Shown here: in pieces, positions 1 through 8,481 of the stretch
How the letters are laid out: every line of letters begins with the position of its first letter
Numbering within the stretch: the stretch's first letter is position 1
Source of the DNA: Pseudomonadota bacterium
GTDB taxonomy: Bacteria > Pseudomonadota > Alphaproteobacteria > Rhizobiales > Pleomorphomonadaceae
Direction of reading: 5' to 3'
NCBI GenBank assembly: GCA_023436885.1
Contig: JAEZHI010000006.1
Location: 76,484 to 140,483 of the forward strand
DNA: 64,000 nt
Notes under the pieces: model-generated
Told to the model about the DNA's origin: nothing
Databases searched by the model: none
What the model saw: the letters and a program-made list of their open reading frames with translations, nothing else
Translations under genes and position numbers: made by a program

Positions 1-1269
1 TGGGAAAAGCGGCTTCAGCTCGCAACCGGCGAGATCGGCTACGAAGAATTCATTGAGGCGGCGGCGGCCTCGGCTCCGTCCGACGGCTACTGTAACACCA
101 TGGGGACGGCTTCCACCATGAACTGCCTCGCCGAGGCGCTCGGCATGAGTCTCCCCGGTAACGCGGCCATACCTGCGCCCTATCGCGAGCGTGGGCAAAT
201 GGCCTATCGCACCGGCGAGCGCATCGTGGCTATGGTCGACGAGGATCTCAGGCCCTCGAAGATCCTGACGCGGCAAGCGATCGAGAACGCGATCGTCGTC
301 AACTCGGCGATCGGCGGGTCCACCAACGCACAACCGCATATTACCGCCATCGCCCGGCACGCTGGCGTGCCGATCGAGCCGATGGACTGGCAGACGGTTG
401 GCTTCGATGTCCCGCTGATGGTCAACATGCAGCCGGCTGGCAATTACCTGTCCGAGGGATTTCATCGCGCTGGCGGTCTACCCGTGGTGATGAAGGCGCT
501 TCTCGACAATGGCCGGCTGAACGGCGATGCGCTCACGGTTTCCGGCCGAACGGTGGCGGAAAATCTCGCTCCTTATCCGGCACCCGATGGCGAAGTCATA
601 AAGCCCTACAACGCGCCGATGAAGGAGCGTGCCGGCTTCATTGTCCTGAAGGGCAATCTTTTTGATGCCGCCATCATGAAGACGTCGGTGATTTCGGAGG
701 AGTTCAGCCAGCGCTATCTGTCCAAACCTGGCGCGGAGAACATCTTCGAAGGTCCTGTCGTGGTCTTCGAAGGATCGGAAGACTACCACAAGCGAATTGA
801 AGACCCGACGCTCGGCATTACACCGGAAACCATCCTCGTCATTCGTTATGCGGGACCGGTTGGCTGGCCGGGTTCGGCCGAGGTGGTCAACATGCAGCCG
901 CCTGCCGCGCTCATCGAGAGGGGCATCAGCGCGCTACCCTGCATGGGCGACGGCCGGCAGTCGGGAACCTCAGGCTCGCCTTCTATCCTCAATGCGTCGC
1001 CGGAAGCGGCAATTGGGGGTGGATTGGGTCTGCTCAGGACAGGAGATCGCATCAGGGTCGACCTCAACGCTGGCACCGCCGATGCTCTCGTTGATGCAGA
1101 CGAATGGGAGCGTCGTCGAGCCGCCTTTGAGCCTGTCTATCCAGCCAGCCAAACTCCCTGGCAGGAGCTGTATCGAGCAACGGTTGGCCAACTGGCTGAC
1201 GGAGCCGTCATGGAAATGGCAGTCAAATACCAGAAGGTGGCGGACAACACGCCGCGTGACAATCACTGA
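1..1269 (+). CDS. IlvD/Edd-family sugar-acid dehydratase (5' truncated by window edge)
   Basis: The reading frame is open from base 1, so the N-terminus lies outside the window; about 422 residues remain of a family that is usually 570-610 long. The visible part begins just before a CNTMGTASTMNCLAEALG segment, a conserved iron-sulfur cysteine region of IlvD/Edd dehydratases. Near the C-terminus is MGDGRQSGTSGSPSILNASP, a version I associate with the pentonate/hexonate branch (L-arabonate, D-xylonate and D-galactonate dehydratases) rather than with dihydroxy-acid dehydratase of branched-chain synthesis. Family members remove water from a sugar acid to give a 2-keto-3-deoxy acid in the cytoplasm. 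The adjacent FadR-type regulator, aldose epimerase and ChvE-type sugar importer favour a sugar-acid substrate. The exact substrate cannot be decided here. Confidence 0.9.
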   Translation, partial: WEKRLQLATGEIGYEEFIEAAAASAPSDGYCNTMGTASTMNCLAEALGMSLPGNAAIPAPYRERGQMAYRTGERIVAMVDEDLRPSKILTRQAIENAIVVNSAIGGSTNAQPHITAIARHAGVPIEPMDWQTVGFDVPLMVNMQPAGNYLSEGFHRAGGLPVVMKALLDNGRLNGDALTVSGRTVAENLAPYPAPDGEVIKPYNAPMKERAGFIVLKGNLFDAAIMKTSVISEEFSQRYLSKPGAENIFEGPVVVFEGSEDYHKRIEDPTLGITPETILVIRYAGPVGWPGSAEVVNMQPPAALIERGISALPCMGDGRQSGTSGSPSILNASPEAAIGGGLGLLRTGDRIRVDLNAGTADALVDADEWERRRAAFEPVYPASQTPWQELYRATVGQLADGAVMEMAVKYQKVADNTPRDNH

Positions 1270-1285
1270 CCAGACAGAGGGAGCT

Positions 1286-2005
1286 TCAGCGGCCCGCTGC
1301 GGCCGCAGCGACCCGCGCCGCGCCCGACCGAATGGTCTCGACAATCGCCGATGCCGCCGCCTCGCCATCCCTATCCGCGATCGCGGTCACCACGAGACGA
1401 TGGGCTGCACAGGAGGCGGCCTTTGCCTCCGGATTGTTGACAGGGGTCGTGATCGCAAAGGTAGCCGCAAGTGCTACCTCAATGAGCGCCGATGCCGTTC
1501 TGAAGAACGGATTGCCGCTGAGACGGGCGATGGTGAGGTGAAAATCGAGATCGGCGGCAGCGAAGGCAGCTGGAGAGGCATCTGGAGCCTGCATTCGGTC
1601 AACGATGTCATGAAGCATCGCCACATCAGCATCCTTACGACGCTGGGCGGCAAGTGCCGCTGCAGCCGGTTCGAGAGCAAGACGGACGTCGGAAAGATGC
1701 GAGAGCAATTCGAGGCCGATGCCGCAATCGAGATGCCAGCGCAACATATCCGGATCGAGCAGGTTCCATTTCGCCCGCTCGACCACTCGCGTACCTACCC
1801 GAGTTTTCGGCTGGATAAGCCCTTTGGCTGCAAGGGTTTTCAGGGTTTCACGAAGCACGGTTCGCGAGACGCCGAAGCGCGTCATCAGTTCGGCGTCGGA
1901 TGGCAGAAGCCCCCCCTCGGGTCGCCGCCCGCTAACGATTTCATGGGCTAGCTCCCGCACGATTTCATCTTGGCGCGAGCGCTTCACTACCATCCGTCGT
2001 GTCAT
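1286..2005 (-). CDS. GntR-superfamily regulator, FadR subfamily (FCD domain)
   Basis: The protein has 239 residues: an N-terminal winged helix-turn-helix (about residues 10-75, with LLPSDAELMTRFGVSRTVLRETL as the DNA-reading part) followed by an all-helical FCD ligand domain. The start at 2005 is chosen because a GAGGAG ribosome site lies four bases before it; the frame continues upstream without any family similarity. FCD regulators usually bind organic or sugar acids and control neighbouring genes. This gene converges on the dehydratase (16 bp gap) and diverges from the aldose epimerase, so both are plausible targets. The ligand is unknown, though a sugar acid made by this pathway is a reasonable guess. 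Confidence 0.9.
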   Translation of the reverse strand: MTRRMVVKRSRQDEIVRELAHEIVSGRRPEGGLLPSDAELMTRFGVSRTVLRETLKTLAAKGLIQPKTRVGTRVVERAKWNLLDPDMLRWHLDCGIGLELLSHLSDVRLALEPAAAALAAQRRKDADVAMLHDIVDRMQAPDASPAAFAAADLDFHLTIARLSGNPFFRTASALIEVALAATFAITTPVNNPEAKAASCAAHRLVVTAIADRDGEAAASAIVETIRSGAARVAAAAAGR

Positions 2006-2209
2006 GAAACTCCTCGCATAACCGCCGGGCGTCCCTCGCGAATCACGACTGCGCGGCCGAGTGCAAGGTCTGGTGCGACTATGCCACAACCTGTGGGTCT
2101 TGGAACCCGGCCGAAAGGCCAAGAGCTAAAAAACCTTTTGTTTTTCGCGAACTTGAGCGAAATTGACTGGTATCGGCAAGGTTGCTCCGAGGGAGCATGG
2201 GAGAGAGGC
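2006..2209. promoter_or_regulatory. Divergent promoter region of the FadR-type regulator and galM-like gene
   Basis: These 204 bases separate two divergent starts and must hold both promoters. The one inverted repeat I see is CTTGG/CCAAG at 2099-2103 and 2119-2123 with a 15-base spacer. It is a weak candidate operator, since FadR-type sites are normally shorter and more compact. No clear sigma-70 hexamers stand out. Confidence 0.3.
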
Positions 2210-3172
2210 ATGACACATCCGGTTGAAAACTACATCACGCTCGATGGGGCGGATGGCCTCAAGGCGATTTTCAGCCCCGCTGGCGCGCAATTGGTCGCGC
2301 TTTACATTCCGACAAGCTCTGGTGGGCCGGTGCAAACGGTCATTGGATCGCCCGGTCGGCTCAATGCGCCGGACGGGGATGGTTGGGCCGGGGCGATCTG
2401 CGGCCGCTTCGCAAACCGGATAGCCGGTGCCAGCTTTTCGCTCGACGGCGTGACCTACCGTCTGCCGGCCAACGAGGGTGGCAAGCAGTTGCACGGAGGT
2501 GCCGACGGTTTCGGACACCTGATCTGGAAAGAGGAAAAATCGAGCGGCGAAGTGGTCTTTCATCTCGATTCGCCTGATGGTGACATGGGCTACCCGGGAG
2601 TGCTGGCCGTGAAAGCGGCCTATGGCCTTAAAGGCCACACGCTCTATCTTGAGATGACGGCGACCACGACCAAGCCGACTGTGGTCAACCTGACGCACCA
2701 CGTCTATTGGAACCTGCTGGGCAAGGGCGATATTCTTGGCCATCTCCTGCAGATTCCGGCGAGCCGCTACACACCGGTGAATGCCGATCTCATCCCTGTC
2801 GGTCCGTTGGCCGAGGTGGCGGGTACCCGCTTCGACTTCCGCGACAAGCGTCCGATTGCCGGTCCCTATGACCATAACTTCGTTCTCGACGCTGGACGCG
2901 GTGACCTGCACCTCGGCGCTCGCGCCATCGAGCCGCTGACCGGCCGCACGCTGGAAGTCTGGACCACCGAGCCGGCTATCCAGCTCTATACCGGTGAGCA
3001 TTTCACGCCAGCCATCAAGGCTCCTTTCTCCGAGCAGCTGAAGAACGCCGGCTTTGCCTTGGAGCCGCAAACCTTCCCCAACGCTCCCAACGAGCCCAGC
3101 TATCCGAGTTCGGTACTGCGCCCCGGTGAAACCTATCGTCATCGCATCGAGTGGCGTTTCTCGGGATTCTAG
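2210..3172 (+). CDS. galM: Aldose 1-epimerase (mutarotase), GalM family
   Basis: The 320-residue protein matches the usual GalM length. Family landmarks in order are the CGRFANRIAG segment, KQLHGG with a substrate-binding histidine, LTHHVYWNL with the presumed catalytic histidine, the YDHNF segment, and LEPQTFPNAPN carrying the presumed catalytic glutamate. The enzyme interconverts the alpha and beta forms of aldoses such as galactose or arabinose in the cytoplasm. The ATG at 2210 follows a GGGAGAGAGG ribosome site; the frame extends further upstream but without family similarity. The neighbouring sugar-acid dehydratase and ChvE/GguAB transporter suggest it feeds an oxidative sugar pathway by supplying the correct anomer. 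A bidirectional terminator lies just downstream. Confidence 0.93.
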   Translation: MTHPVENYITLDGADGLKAIFSPAGAQLVALYIPTSSGGPVQTVIGSPGRLNAPDGDGWAGAICGRFANRIAGASFSLDGVTYRLPANEGGKQLHGGADGFGHLIWKEEKSSGEVVFHLDSPDGDMGYPGVLAVKAAYGLKGHTLYLEMTATTTKPTVVNLTHHVYWNLLGKGDILGHLLQIPASRYTPVNADLIPVGPLAEVAGTRFDFRDKRPIAGPYDHNFVLDAGRGDLHLGARAIEPLTGRTLEVWTTEPAIQLYTGEHFTPAIKAPFSEQLKNAGFALEPQTFPNAPNEPSYPSSVLRPGETYRHRIEWRFSGF

Positions 3173-3190
3173 GCTGCGTAGCTCAAAATA

Positions 3191-3223
3191 AGAAGGCCGC
3201 ACTCCGTTAGGGTGCGGCCTTCT
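3191..3223. terminator. Bidirectional intrinsic terminator
   Basis: A perfect 12-bp stem, AGAAGGCCGCAC (3191-3202) with GTGCGGCCTTCT (3212-3223), encloses a 9-base loop. It sits between the convergent galM-like gene and the YceI gene. The T-rich tail is better for the minus strand (CTTCTTATTTTG) than for the plus strand. Confidence 0.8.
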
Positions 3224-3250
3224 ATATGGACGAGAGTCGCGGGCTTTTCG

Positions 3251-3874
3251 CTAACTGCCGGCGCGCAGACGATGACCATCGACAGCGAGGTCGAAGACCA
3301 CGTCGTCCGAATAGAACGGCCGGCCAATGCTCATGCCGAAGGCCGAGCGCGCCACACGCCCGACGACGTGAAACACAGGTCGGCCGTCGGTGTGACCAGT
3401 CAGCGTGACGGTGAAATGCTCGGCCAGCGTCTGTCCCTTCAGCGTCAGAAGACCGTCCACCTCGGCGGTGGTCTCCGATGTCCGGCGCACCGCAGTCGAT
3501 GCAAAGTGGATGGTTGGATGGTTTGCCGCATCGAATACCGTCGACGACCGAAGCAGGCTGTCGAGCGGCGTCACCCCGGTGGTGACCGACCCCGGCACGA
3601 CCGAGAAAGTCACTGATGATCGCTCGGCATGCACGGGATCCAGGTCGAAGGTTCCCGAAAAGCTCCGGAAGCTGCCATGCACGGTCGGGACGAGCCCCCC
3701 TGAGATCGAGAAGGTAACGCTCGATCGCTCGCCAACGCTGTAGCGGCCGGCAAGGTCGTCGAAGCTCGCGGCAGCCGCCGGAACCGCTTTGAGCAGGAAT
3801 GGTAAAAGGCACAGGGTGGCAAGGCGCCGCCGGAAGCGGCTTGGGACGTGATCAGGCGTTAGGGTGTGTCGCAT
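3251..3874 (-). CDS. YceI family periplasmic protein
   Basis: The 207-residue protein has an N-terminal signal peptide (a short Arg-rich stretch, a hydrophobic core LATLCLLPFLL, and cleavage near AAAA-S at about residue 36). The rest matches the YceI lipocalin-like beta barrel, with segments such as SSVTFSI near the start and FGMSIGRPFYSDDVVF near the end. YceI barrels bind isoprenoid lipids, often a quinone-like molecule, in the periplasm. The physiological role is usually unclear. The ATG at 3874 has a GGAG ribosome site eight bases before it. The gene stands alone between two terminators, so it is probably a single transcription unit unrelated to the sugar genes around it. Confidence 0.85.
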   Translation of the reverse strand: MRHTLTPDHVPSRFRRRLATLCLLPFLLKAVPAAAASFDDLAGRYSVGERSSVTFSISGGLVPTVHGSFRSFSGTFDLDPVHAERSSVTFSVVPGSVTTGVTPLDSLLRSSTVFDAANHPTIHFASTAVRRTSETTAEVDGLLTLKGQTLAEHFTVTLTGHTDGRPVFHVVGRVARSAFGMSIGRPFYSDDVVFDLAVDGHRLRAGS

Positions 3875-4000
3875 CGGCTGTACTCCGGGGCGGCATGCCC
3901 CAGCCTCAACAACACCGCGTCGTGGCGTTTATTCCCGCTGTCTCGACAATCCAATCGGATCGCCGATGGCAACCCGTCGCGAGGCGATTGGACCGACAAC

Positions 4001-4029
4001 AAAAAAGCCGGGACCCGAAGGCCCCGGCT
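4001..4029 (-). terminator. Intrinsic terminator of the chvE-gguAB operon
   Basis: Read on the minus strand, AGCCGGG (4029-4023) pairs with CCCGGCT (4012-4006) and is followed directly by a run of T bases (4006-4001). The loop also contains a short GG/CC pairing. It lies about 27 bases past the gguB stop codon. Confidence 0.9.
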
Positions 4030-4055
4030 CGTCAATGGAACGGCTGAAGAAGAAC

Positions 4056-5255
4056 TCAGCCCTTCTGCTTGTTGTAGAGGTCGAAGACGACGGCGGCGAG
4101 CAGCACAGCGCCCTTGACCATCTGCTGGAAGTCGATGCCGAGGCCCATGATCGACATGCCGTTGTTCAGCACGCCCATGATGAAGGCGCCGACCACCGCG
4201 CCGGTGATCTTGCCGACGCCACCGGTCGTCGACGCGCCGCCGATGAAGCAGGCGGCGATGACGTCGAGTTCGAAGCCGTTACCGGCCTTCGGGGTCGACG
4301 AGTTGAGGCGGGCAGCAACGATCAGACCTGCGAAGCCGGCGAGAACACCCATGTTGATGAAGGTGTAGAAGCTCAGCCGGTCGGTGTTGATGCCGGACAG
4401 CCGCGTCGCCTTCTCATTCCCACCCAGTGCGTAAATGCGACGCCCGATGGTCGTGCGGGTGGTGACGAAAGTGTAGATGGCGATCAGCACGCCCATGATC
4501 ACCAGGATGTTCGGGAAACCCTTGTAGGTGCTGAGCTGATAGCCGAGGGCGAGCATCACGGCGACGAGGATGACATTCTGGATGACGAAGAACGCGAAGG
4601 GTTCTACTTCAATGCCATGCGACTCGTTGACCTTGCGGCTGCGCCAGGACAGGAACACCAGGAGCGCCGGGATCGCGATCGTCAGAATGATCGAAGTGGA
4701 GTGCAGCCCCATCGCGCTCATGTCGAACAGGTCGGGCAGGAAGCCGGTGGAGAGCTTCTGGAATTCCACGGGGAACGGGCCGATGTTCATGCCCCCGAGC
4801 AGCCAGAGCGTCAGGCCACGGAAGATCAACATGCCGGCCAGGGTGACGATGAACGCCGGAATGTGGTGATAGGCGACCCAGTAGCCCTGCGCCGCGCCGA
4901 TGGCGCCACCCAGGATCAGGCAGACGAGCGACGTCGTCCACGGGTCGATCTTGTAATTGACCATCATCACTGCCGCCACGGCGCCGATGATGGCGACGAT
5001 CGAGCCGACGGAAAGGTCGATGTGGCCGGCCACGATGACCAGCAACATGCCGAGCGCCATGATGACGACGAAGGAGTTCTGCAGCACGAGGTTGGTCAGG
5101 TTGACCGGACGGAACAGCACGCCACCGGTGATGATCTGGAACAGCACCATGATCACCACGAGAGCGATCAGAATGCCGTATTCGCGCATATTCTGCCGGA
5201 GGAAGACGGCAAGCGACGGCGAGGCCGTCTGGGTGGCTTCGTTGGGCGTATTCAT
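4056..5255 (-). CDS. gguB: Multiple-sugar ABC transporter permease GguB (MmsB/XylH type)
   Basis: The 399-residue inner-membrane protein has the alternating hydrophobic segments of the BPD_transp_2 family. The hallmark AGHIDLSVGSIVA loop lies near residue 80 and CFIGGASTTGGVGKITGAVVGA near residue 335. GguB forms the membrane channel of the ChvE-GguA-GguB importer, which takes up D-galactose, L-arabinose, D-glucose or D-xylose depending on the organism. The start is the ATG at 5255, which overlaps the gguA stop as TGATG and so implies translational coupling; a TTG one codon upstream is possible. It is the last gene of the operon and is followed by a strong terminator. The usual rhizobial neighbour gguC is absent. 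Confidence 0.92.
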   Translation of the reverse strand: MNTPNEATQTASPSLAVFLRQNMREYGILIALVVIMVLFQIITGGVLFRPVNLTNLVLQNSFVVIMALGMLLVIVAGHIDLSVGSIVAIIGAVAAVMMVNYKIDPWTTSLVCLILGGAIGAAQGYWVAYHHIPAFIVTLAGMLIFRGLTLWLLGGMNIGPFPVEFQKLSTGFLPDLFDMSAMGLHSTSIILTIAIPALLVFLSWRSRKVNESHGIEVEPFAFFVIQNVILVAVMLALGYQLSTYKGFPNILVIMGVLIAIYTFVTTRTTIGRRIYALGGNEKATRLSGINTDRLSFYTFINMGVLAGFAGLIVAARLNSSTPKAGNGFELDVIAACFIGGASTTGGVGKITGAVVGAFIMGVLNNGMSIMGLGIDFQQMVKGAVLLAAVVFDLYNKQKG

Positions 5256-6793
5256 CAAACCTTCTCCCCCGAGCGCATGATGGCGCCCATGATGTTTTCC
5301 TGGCTAGCCTCGGCGACGGGCATCTCGGCCACGATCGCGCCTTCGTTCATGACGTAGATGCGGTCGCAGGTTCCGAGCAGTTCCGGCATTTCCGAGGAGA
5401 TGAAGATGACCGCCTTGCCGGCGGCGACGAGGTCGTTGACGATGGCGTAGATTTCGTATTTGGCGCCGACGTCGATGCCGCGCGTCGGCTCGTCGAGGAT
5501 CAGCACGTCCGGATTGGTGAACAGCCACTTGGCCAGCACCACCTTCTGCTGATTGCCACCCGAGAGGTTGACGACATCCTGGTAGATGCTGGGTGTGCGG
5601 ATGCGGAGCTTCTGGCGATACTCGTTGGCAACCTTGCGTTCGACATGCTCGTCGATGACGAAGTTCTTCGAGATGCCCTTGTGGTTGGCCAGCGTGGTAT
5701 TGTGCATCACGTTGTTGATCAGCACGAGGCCTAGCTGCTTGCGGTCCTCAGTGACGTAGGCGAGGCCCGACTTGATCGCCCGCTCGACGGTGGAGACGTC
5801 GGCCGGCTTGCCGTTGATCAGCACGTCGCCCGAGATCTTCTGGCCATAGGAACGGCCGAACACGCTCATGGCGAACTCGGTGCGGCCGGCGCCCATCAGG
5901 CCGGCGATACCCACCACTTCGCCGCGCTTGACGTTGAGGTTGATGCCGTTCGAGATCTTTCGGTCGCCGTGGATCGGGTGATAGGCCGTCCAGTTACGCA
6001 CCTCGAAGATGGTCTCGCCAAGCTTCGACACGCGCTTGGGGAAGCGGTCGGAGAGCTCGCGACCAACCATGCCGCGGATGATGCGCGCCTCGGAGATCTT
6101 CTCGACATGACAGTCGAGCGTCTCGACGGTGGCGCCATCGCGCAGCACGGTGATCTTGTCCGCGACGCGGGAGATCTCGTTGAGCTTGTGCGAGATGATG
6201 ATCGAGGTCAGGCCCTGTTTCTTGAACTCGAGCAGGAGGTCGAGGAGGGCGTTGGAGTCGCTTTCGTTGAGCGAAGCGGTGGGCTCGTCGAGGATGAGCA
6301 GCTTCACCTTCTTGGACAGCGCCTTGGCGATTTCCACGAGCTGCTGCTTGCCGACGCCGATGTTGGTGATGAGCGTCGACGGGTTTTCCTTGAGGCCGAC
6401 CTTGGCGAGCAACTCAGTGGTGCGGCGCGTCGCCGCAGCCCAGTTGATGACGCCGCCCTTGGCGACCTCGTTACCCAGGAAAATGTTCTCGGAGATCGAC
6501 AGCATCGGGATCAGCGCGAGTTCCTGGTGAATGATGATGATACCTTCTTCCTCGGTATCCTTGATCGAACCGAACTTCTTCAGTTCGCCCTTGTAGTAGA
6601 TCTCGCCGTCATAGGTGCCGTGGGGATAGACGCCGCTCAGCACCTTCATCAGCGTCGACTTGCCGGCGCCGTTCTCGCCGCAGAGCGCGTGGATTTCGCC
6701 TTCCTCAACGGAAAAGCTGACGTCGCGCAACGCCATGACGCCTGGAAACGTCTTGGTGATGTTGCGCATCTCGAGGATCACGTTCGTGCTCAC
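5255..6793 (-). CDS. gguA: Multiple-sugar ABC transporter ATPase GguA (MmsA/XylG type)
   Basis: The 512-residue protein has two fused nucleotide-binding domains, as in RbsA/XylG/AraG. The first carries a full Walker A (GENGAGKST, about residues 39-47) and the Walker B LLILDEPTASL. The second has the degenerate Walker A typical of this family (GLMGAGRTE, about residue 300), an intact signature LSGGNQQKV and the Walker B LILDEPTRGID. It powers sugar import together with GguB and ChvE. The start is a GTG at 6793 with an AAAGGAG ribosome site six bases upstream. The gene lies about 160 bases downstream of chvE, past a GC-rich hairpin, and overlaps gguB. Confidence 0.94.
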   Translation of the reverse strand: MSTNVILEMRNITKTFPGVMALRDVSFSVEEGEIHALCGENGAGKSTLMKVLSGVYPHGTYDGEIYYKGELKKFGSIKDTEEEGIIIIHQELALIPMLSISENIFLGNEVAKGGVINWAAATRRTTELLAKVGLKENPSTLITNIGVGKQQLVEIAKALSKKVKLLILDEPTASLNESDSNALLDLLLEFKKQGLTSIIISHKLNEISRVADKITVLRDGATVETLDCHVEKISEARIIRGMVGRELSDRFPKRVSKLGETIFEVRNWTAYHPIHGDRKISNGINLNVKRGEVVGIAGLMGAGRTEFAMSVFGRSYGQKISGDVLINGKPADVSTVERAIKSGLAYVTEDRKQLGLVLINNVMHNTTLANHKGISKNFVIDEHVERKVANEYRQKLRIRTPSIYQDVVNLSGGNQQKVVLAKWLFTNPDVLILDEPTRGIDVGAKYEIYAIVNDLVAAGKAVIFISSEMPELLGTCDRIYVMNEGAIVAEMPVAEASQENIMGAIMRSGEKV

Positions 6794-6910
6794 GCGAGGC
6801 TCCTTTGTCCGCCGATCTCCGATGGGCGACTGGCAGAATAGTCTTGTTGTTGGTGTATTGCCGCTAGGACACCCTAAGGTGACCGATCCGCGCAGCGGAC
6901 AGATTGAAGA

Positions 6911-6937
6911 CCGCGCGGGAAACTGGCCCCCGCGCGG
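6911..6937 (-). other. Intercistronic hairpin between chvE and gguA
   Basis: CCGCGCGGG (6911-6919) and CCCGCGCGG (6929-6937) form a perfect 9-bp GC stem just downstream of the chvE stop. No T tract follows on the minus strand. It therefore looks like an mRNA-stabilising or attenuating hairpin that keeps the binding protein more abundant than the ATPase and permease. Confidence 0.7.
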
Positions 6938-6956
6938 AATGGTTGTTAGCTGAAGA

Positions 6957-8021
6957 TTACTTCAGCTGATCTTCCTTGTAGTAACCAGACTTGATCACCA
7001 CGTCCATGTAGTTGTCCTTGGTCACCAGGACCGGCTTCAGCAGGAAGGACGGAACAACCTTCACGCCGTTGTCGTAGGTCTTGGTGTCGTTGACTTCCAC
7101 TTCCTTGCCTTCGAGAGCCTGCGAGACCATCTTCACGGTCTGCTTGGCGAGCTCGCGGGTGTCCTTGAAGATCGTCGAATACTGCTCGCCGGCGACAATC
7201 GCCTTGACCGACGGGAGTTCGGCGTCCTGGCCGGAAACGTACGGCATCGCGGTGCCCTGGGTGCCGTAGCCGACGCCCTTGAGCGAGGAGATGATGCCGA
7301 TCGAGATGCCGTCATACGGCGAGAGAACGGCGTCAACGTGCTTGTCGGTGTAGTTGGCCGACAGGATGTTGTCCATGCGGGCCTGGGCGGTGGCGCCGTC
7401 CCAACGCATCGTGGCAACCTGAGCGAACTCAGTCTGCTTCGACTGCACGACGAGCTTGCCGCTGTCGATGTACGGCTTCAGGACGCTCATGGCGCCATTG
7501 AAGAAGAACGTCGCGTTGTTGTCGTCAGGCGAGCCGGCGAACAGTTCGATGTTGAACGGGCCCTTGCCGTCCTTGAGGCCGAGCGGTGTCACGAGCGACG
7601 AGGCCTGGAGCACGCCGACCTGGAAGTTGTCGAAGGTCGAATAGTAGTCGACGTTCGGCGAGTTGCGGATCAGACGGTCGTACGCAAACACCTTGACGCC
7701 AGCTTCGTGGGCCTTGGCCAGGATGTCCGTCAGGGTCGTGCCGTCGATCGAGGCGATGACGAGGACCTTGACGCCCTTGGTCACCATGTTTTCGATCTGG
7801 TTCAACTGGTTCGGAATATCGTCTTCAGCGTACTGAAGGTCGGTCTCGAAGCCGGCGGCCTTGAACTGATCGACCATGCTATGGCCGTCGGAAATCCAGC
7901 GCGACGAAGACTGCGTCGGCATGGCAATGCCAACCTTGCCCTTGTCGGCGGCGTAGGACGCGGTGGCCATGGCGGAAACGCCGATCACGAGCGTGGCTGC
8001 CAGAATCTTGGTAAGCTTCAT
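6957..8021 (-). CDS. chvE: Periplasmic multiple-sugar-binding protein ChvE
   Basis: The 354-residue precursor has a signal peptide (MKLTKILAATLVIGVSAMAT, cleaved near SYA-A). The mature part is a type I periplasmic binding protein of the ChvE/MmsE group, with the characteristic segments VGIAMPTQSSSRWISDG, FAYDRLIRNSPNVDYYSTFD and ELFAGSPDDNNATFFFNGAM. ChvE captures aldoses in the periplasm for GguAB; in Agrobacterium it also presents sugars to VirA. The start is the ATG after a GGGGGAGAG ribosome site; an upstream in-frame extension lacks signal-peptide character. No GbpR-type LysR regulator lies beside it, unlike in several relatives, so regulation here may differ. A cluster of TGACG half-sites lies upstream. 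Confidence 0.95.
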   Translation of the reverse strand: MKLTKILAATLVIGVSAMATASYAADKGKVGIAMPTQSSSRWISDGHSMVDQFKAAGFETDLQYAEDDIPNQLNQIENMVTKGVKVLVIASIDGTTLTDILAKAHEAGVKVFAYDRLIRNSPNVDYYSTFDNFQVGVLQASSLVTPLGLKDGKGPFNIELFAGSPDDNNATFFFNGAMSVLKPYIDSGKLVVQSKQTEFAQVATMRWDGATAQARMDNILSANYTDKHVDAVLSPYDGISIGIISSLKGVGYGTQGTAMPYVSGQDAELPSVKAIVAGEQYSTIFKDTRELAKQTVKMVSQALEGKEVEVNDTKTYDNGVKVVPSFLLKPVLVTKDNYMDVVIKSGYYKEDQLK

Positions 8022-8085
8022 TCTCTCCCCCTTCAATCCCGCAAGGTGGCAACCTGCCACTTACCTTTGGGAATTCCGTGTGAGT

Positions 8086-8123
8086 TGACGACCAAATTCG
8101 TCAGGTGCTTGTCGCCCCTGACG
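8086..8123. promoter_or_regulatory. Candidate operator cluster upstream of chvE (TGACG half-sites)
   Basis: TGACG at 8086-8090 faces CGTCA at 8099-8103 across 8 bases. CGTCAGG (8099-8105) also pairs perfectly with CCTGACG (8117-8123) across 11 bases. The three half-sites lie 65-102 bases upstream of the chvE start codon, where a regulator would be expected to act. The cognate protein is unknown. Confidence 0.35.
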
Positions 8124-8453
8124 TCCTCATAAAGCAGGAAGGTCCCGCCTTATTCCCTGTTTGGATCAGGCGCATTGCCGCCGGATCCGCTCCTCCCGTC
8201 GACGTTGGCTCACGCCATGTGACGGAAAGACCTCCGTTATGCCGAAGACAGCCTTGAAACCACCTCCGACAAGCTGCCCTGATTAGGTCAGCGATCCCTT
8301 TTGCCCCGGAGTTCTCCGGGAGTTCGCAGCCGGCGGCTGCCCGATGGGCATTCCATGCCTTCTGCTTTACGCTCGGCAGTTTCACCGAAACCACCCCGCT
8401 GTCCAGACCTTCTCCATTCCTACCATCGACTAATGCGATGTTTGCCGGAAATG

Positions 8454-8481
8454 GCCGGCCCGCATTTGTCTTCGGGCCGGC
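8454..8481. other. GC-rich hairpin with an overlapping alternative pairing
   Basis: GCCGGCCCG (8454-8462) pairs with CGGGCCGGC (8473-8481). A second possible pairing, TTTGCCGG (8441-8448) with CCGGCAAA (8478-8485), would compete with it. No T tract follows on either strand, so simple termination is unlikely. It would fall within a long chvE leader if transcription begins that far upstream. Confidence 0.4.

Noticed and set aside
797..1951. 384-codon plus-strand frame overlapping the dehydratase and the FadR-type gene
   Set aside because: It runs across two well-supported genes and has no protein-like composition.
3864..5357. 497-codon plus-strand frame antisense to gguB
   Set aside because: His/Asp/Glu/Arg-rich composition is the mirror of membrane-protein codons on the other strand; gguB is unambiguous.
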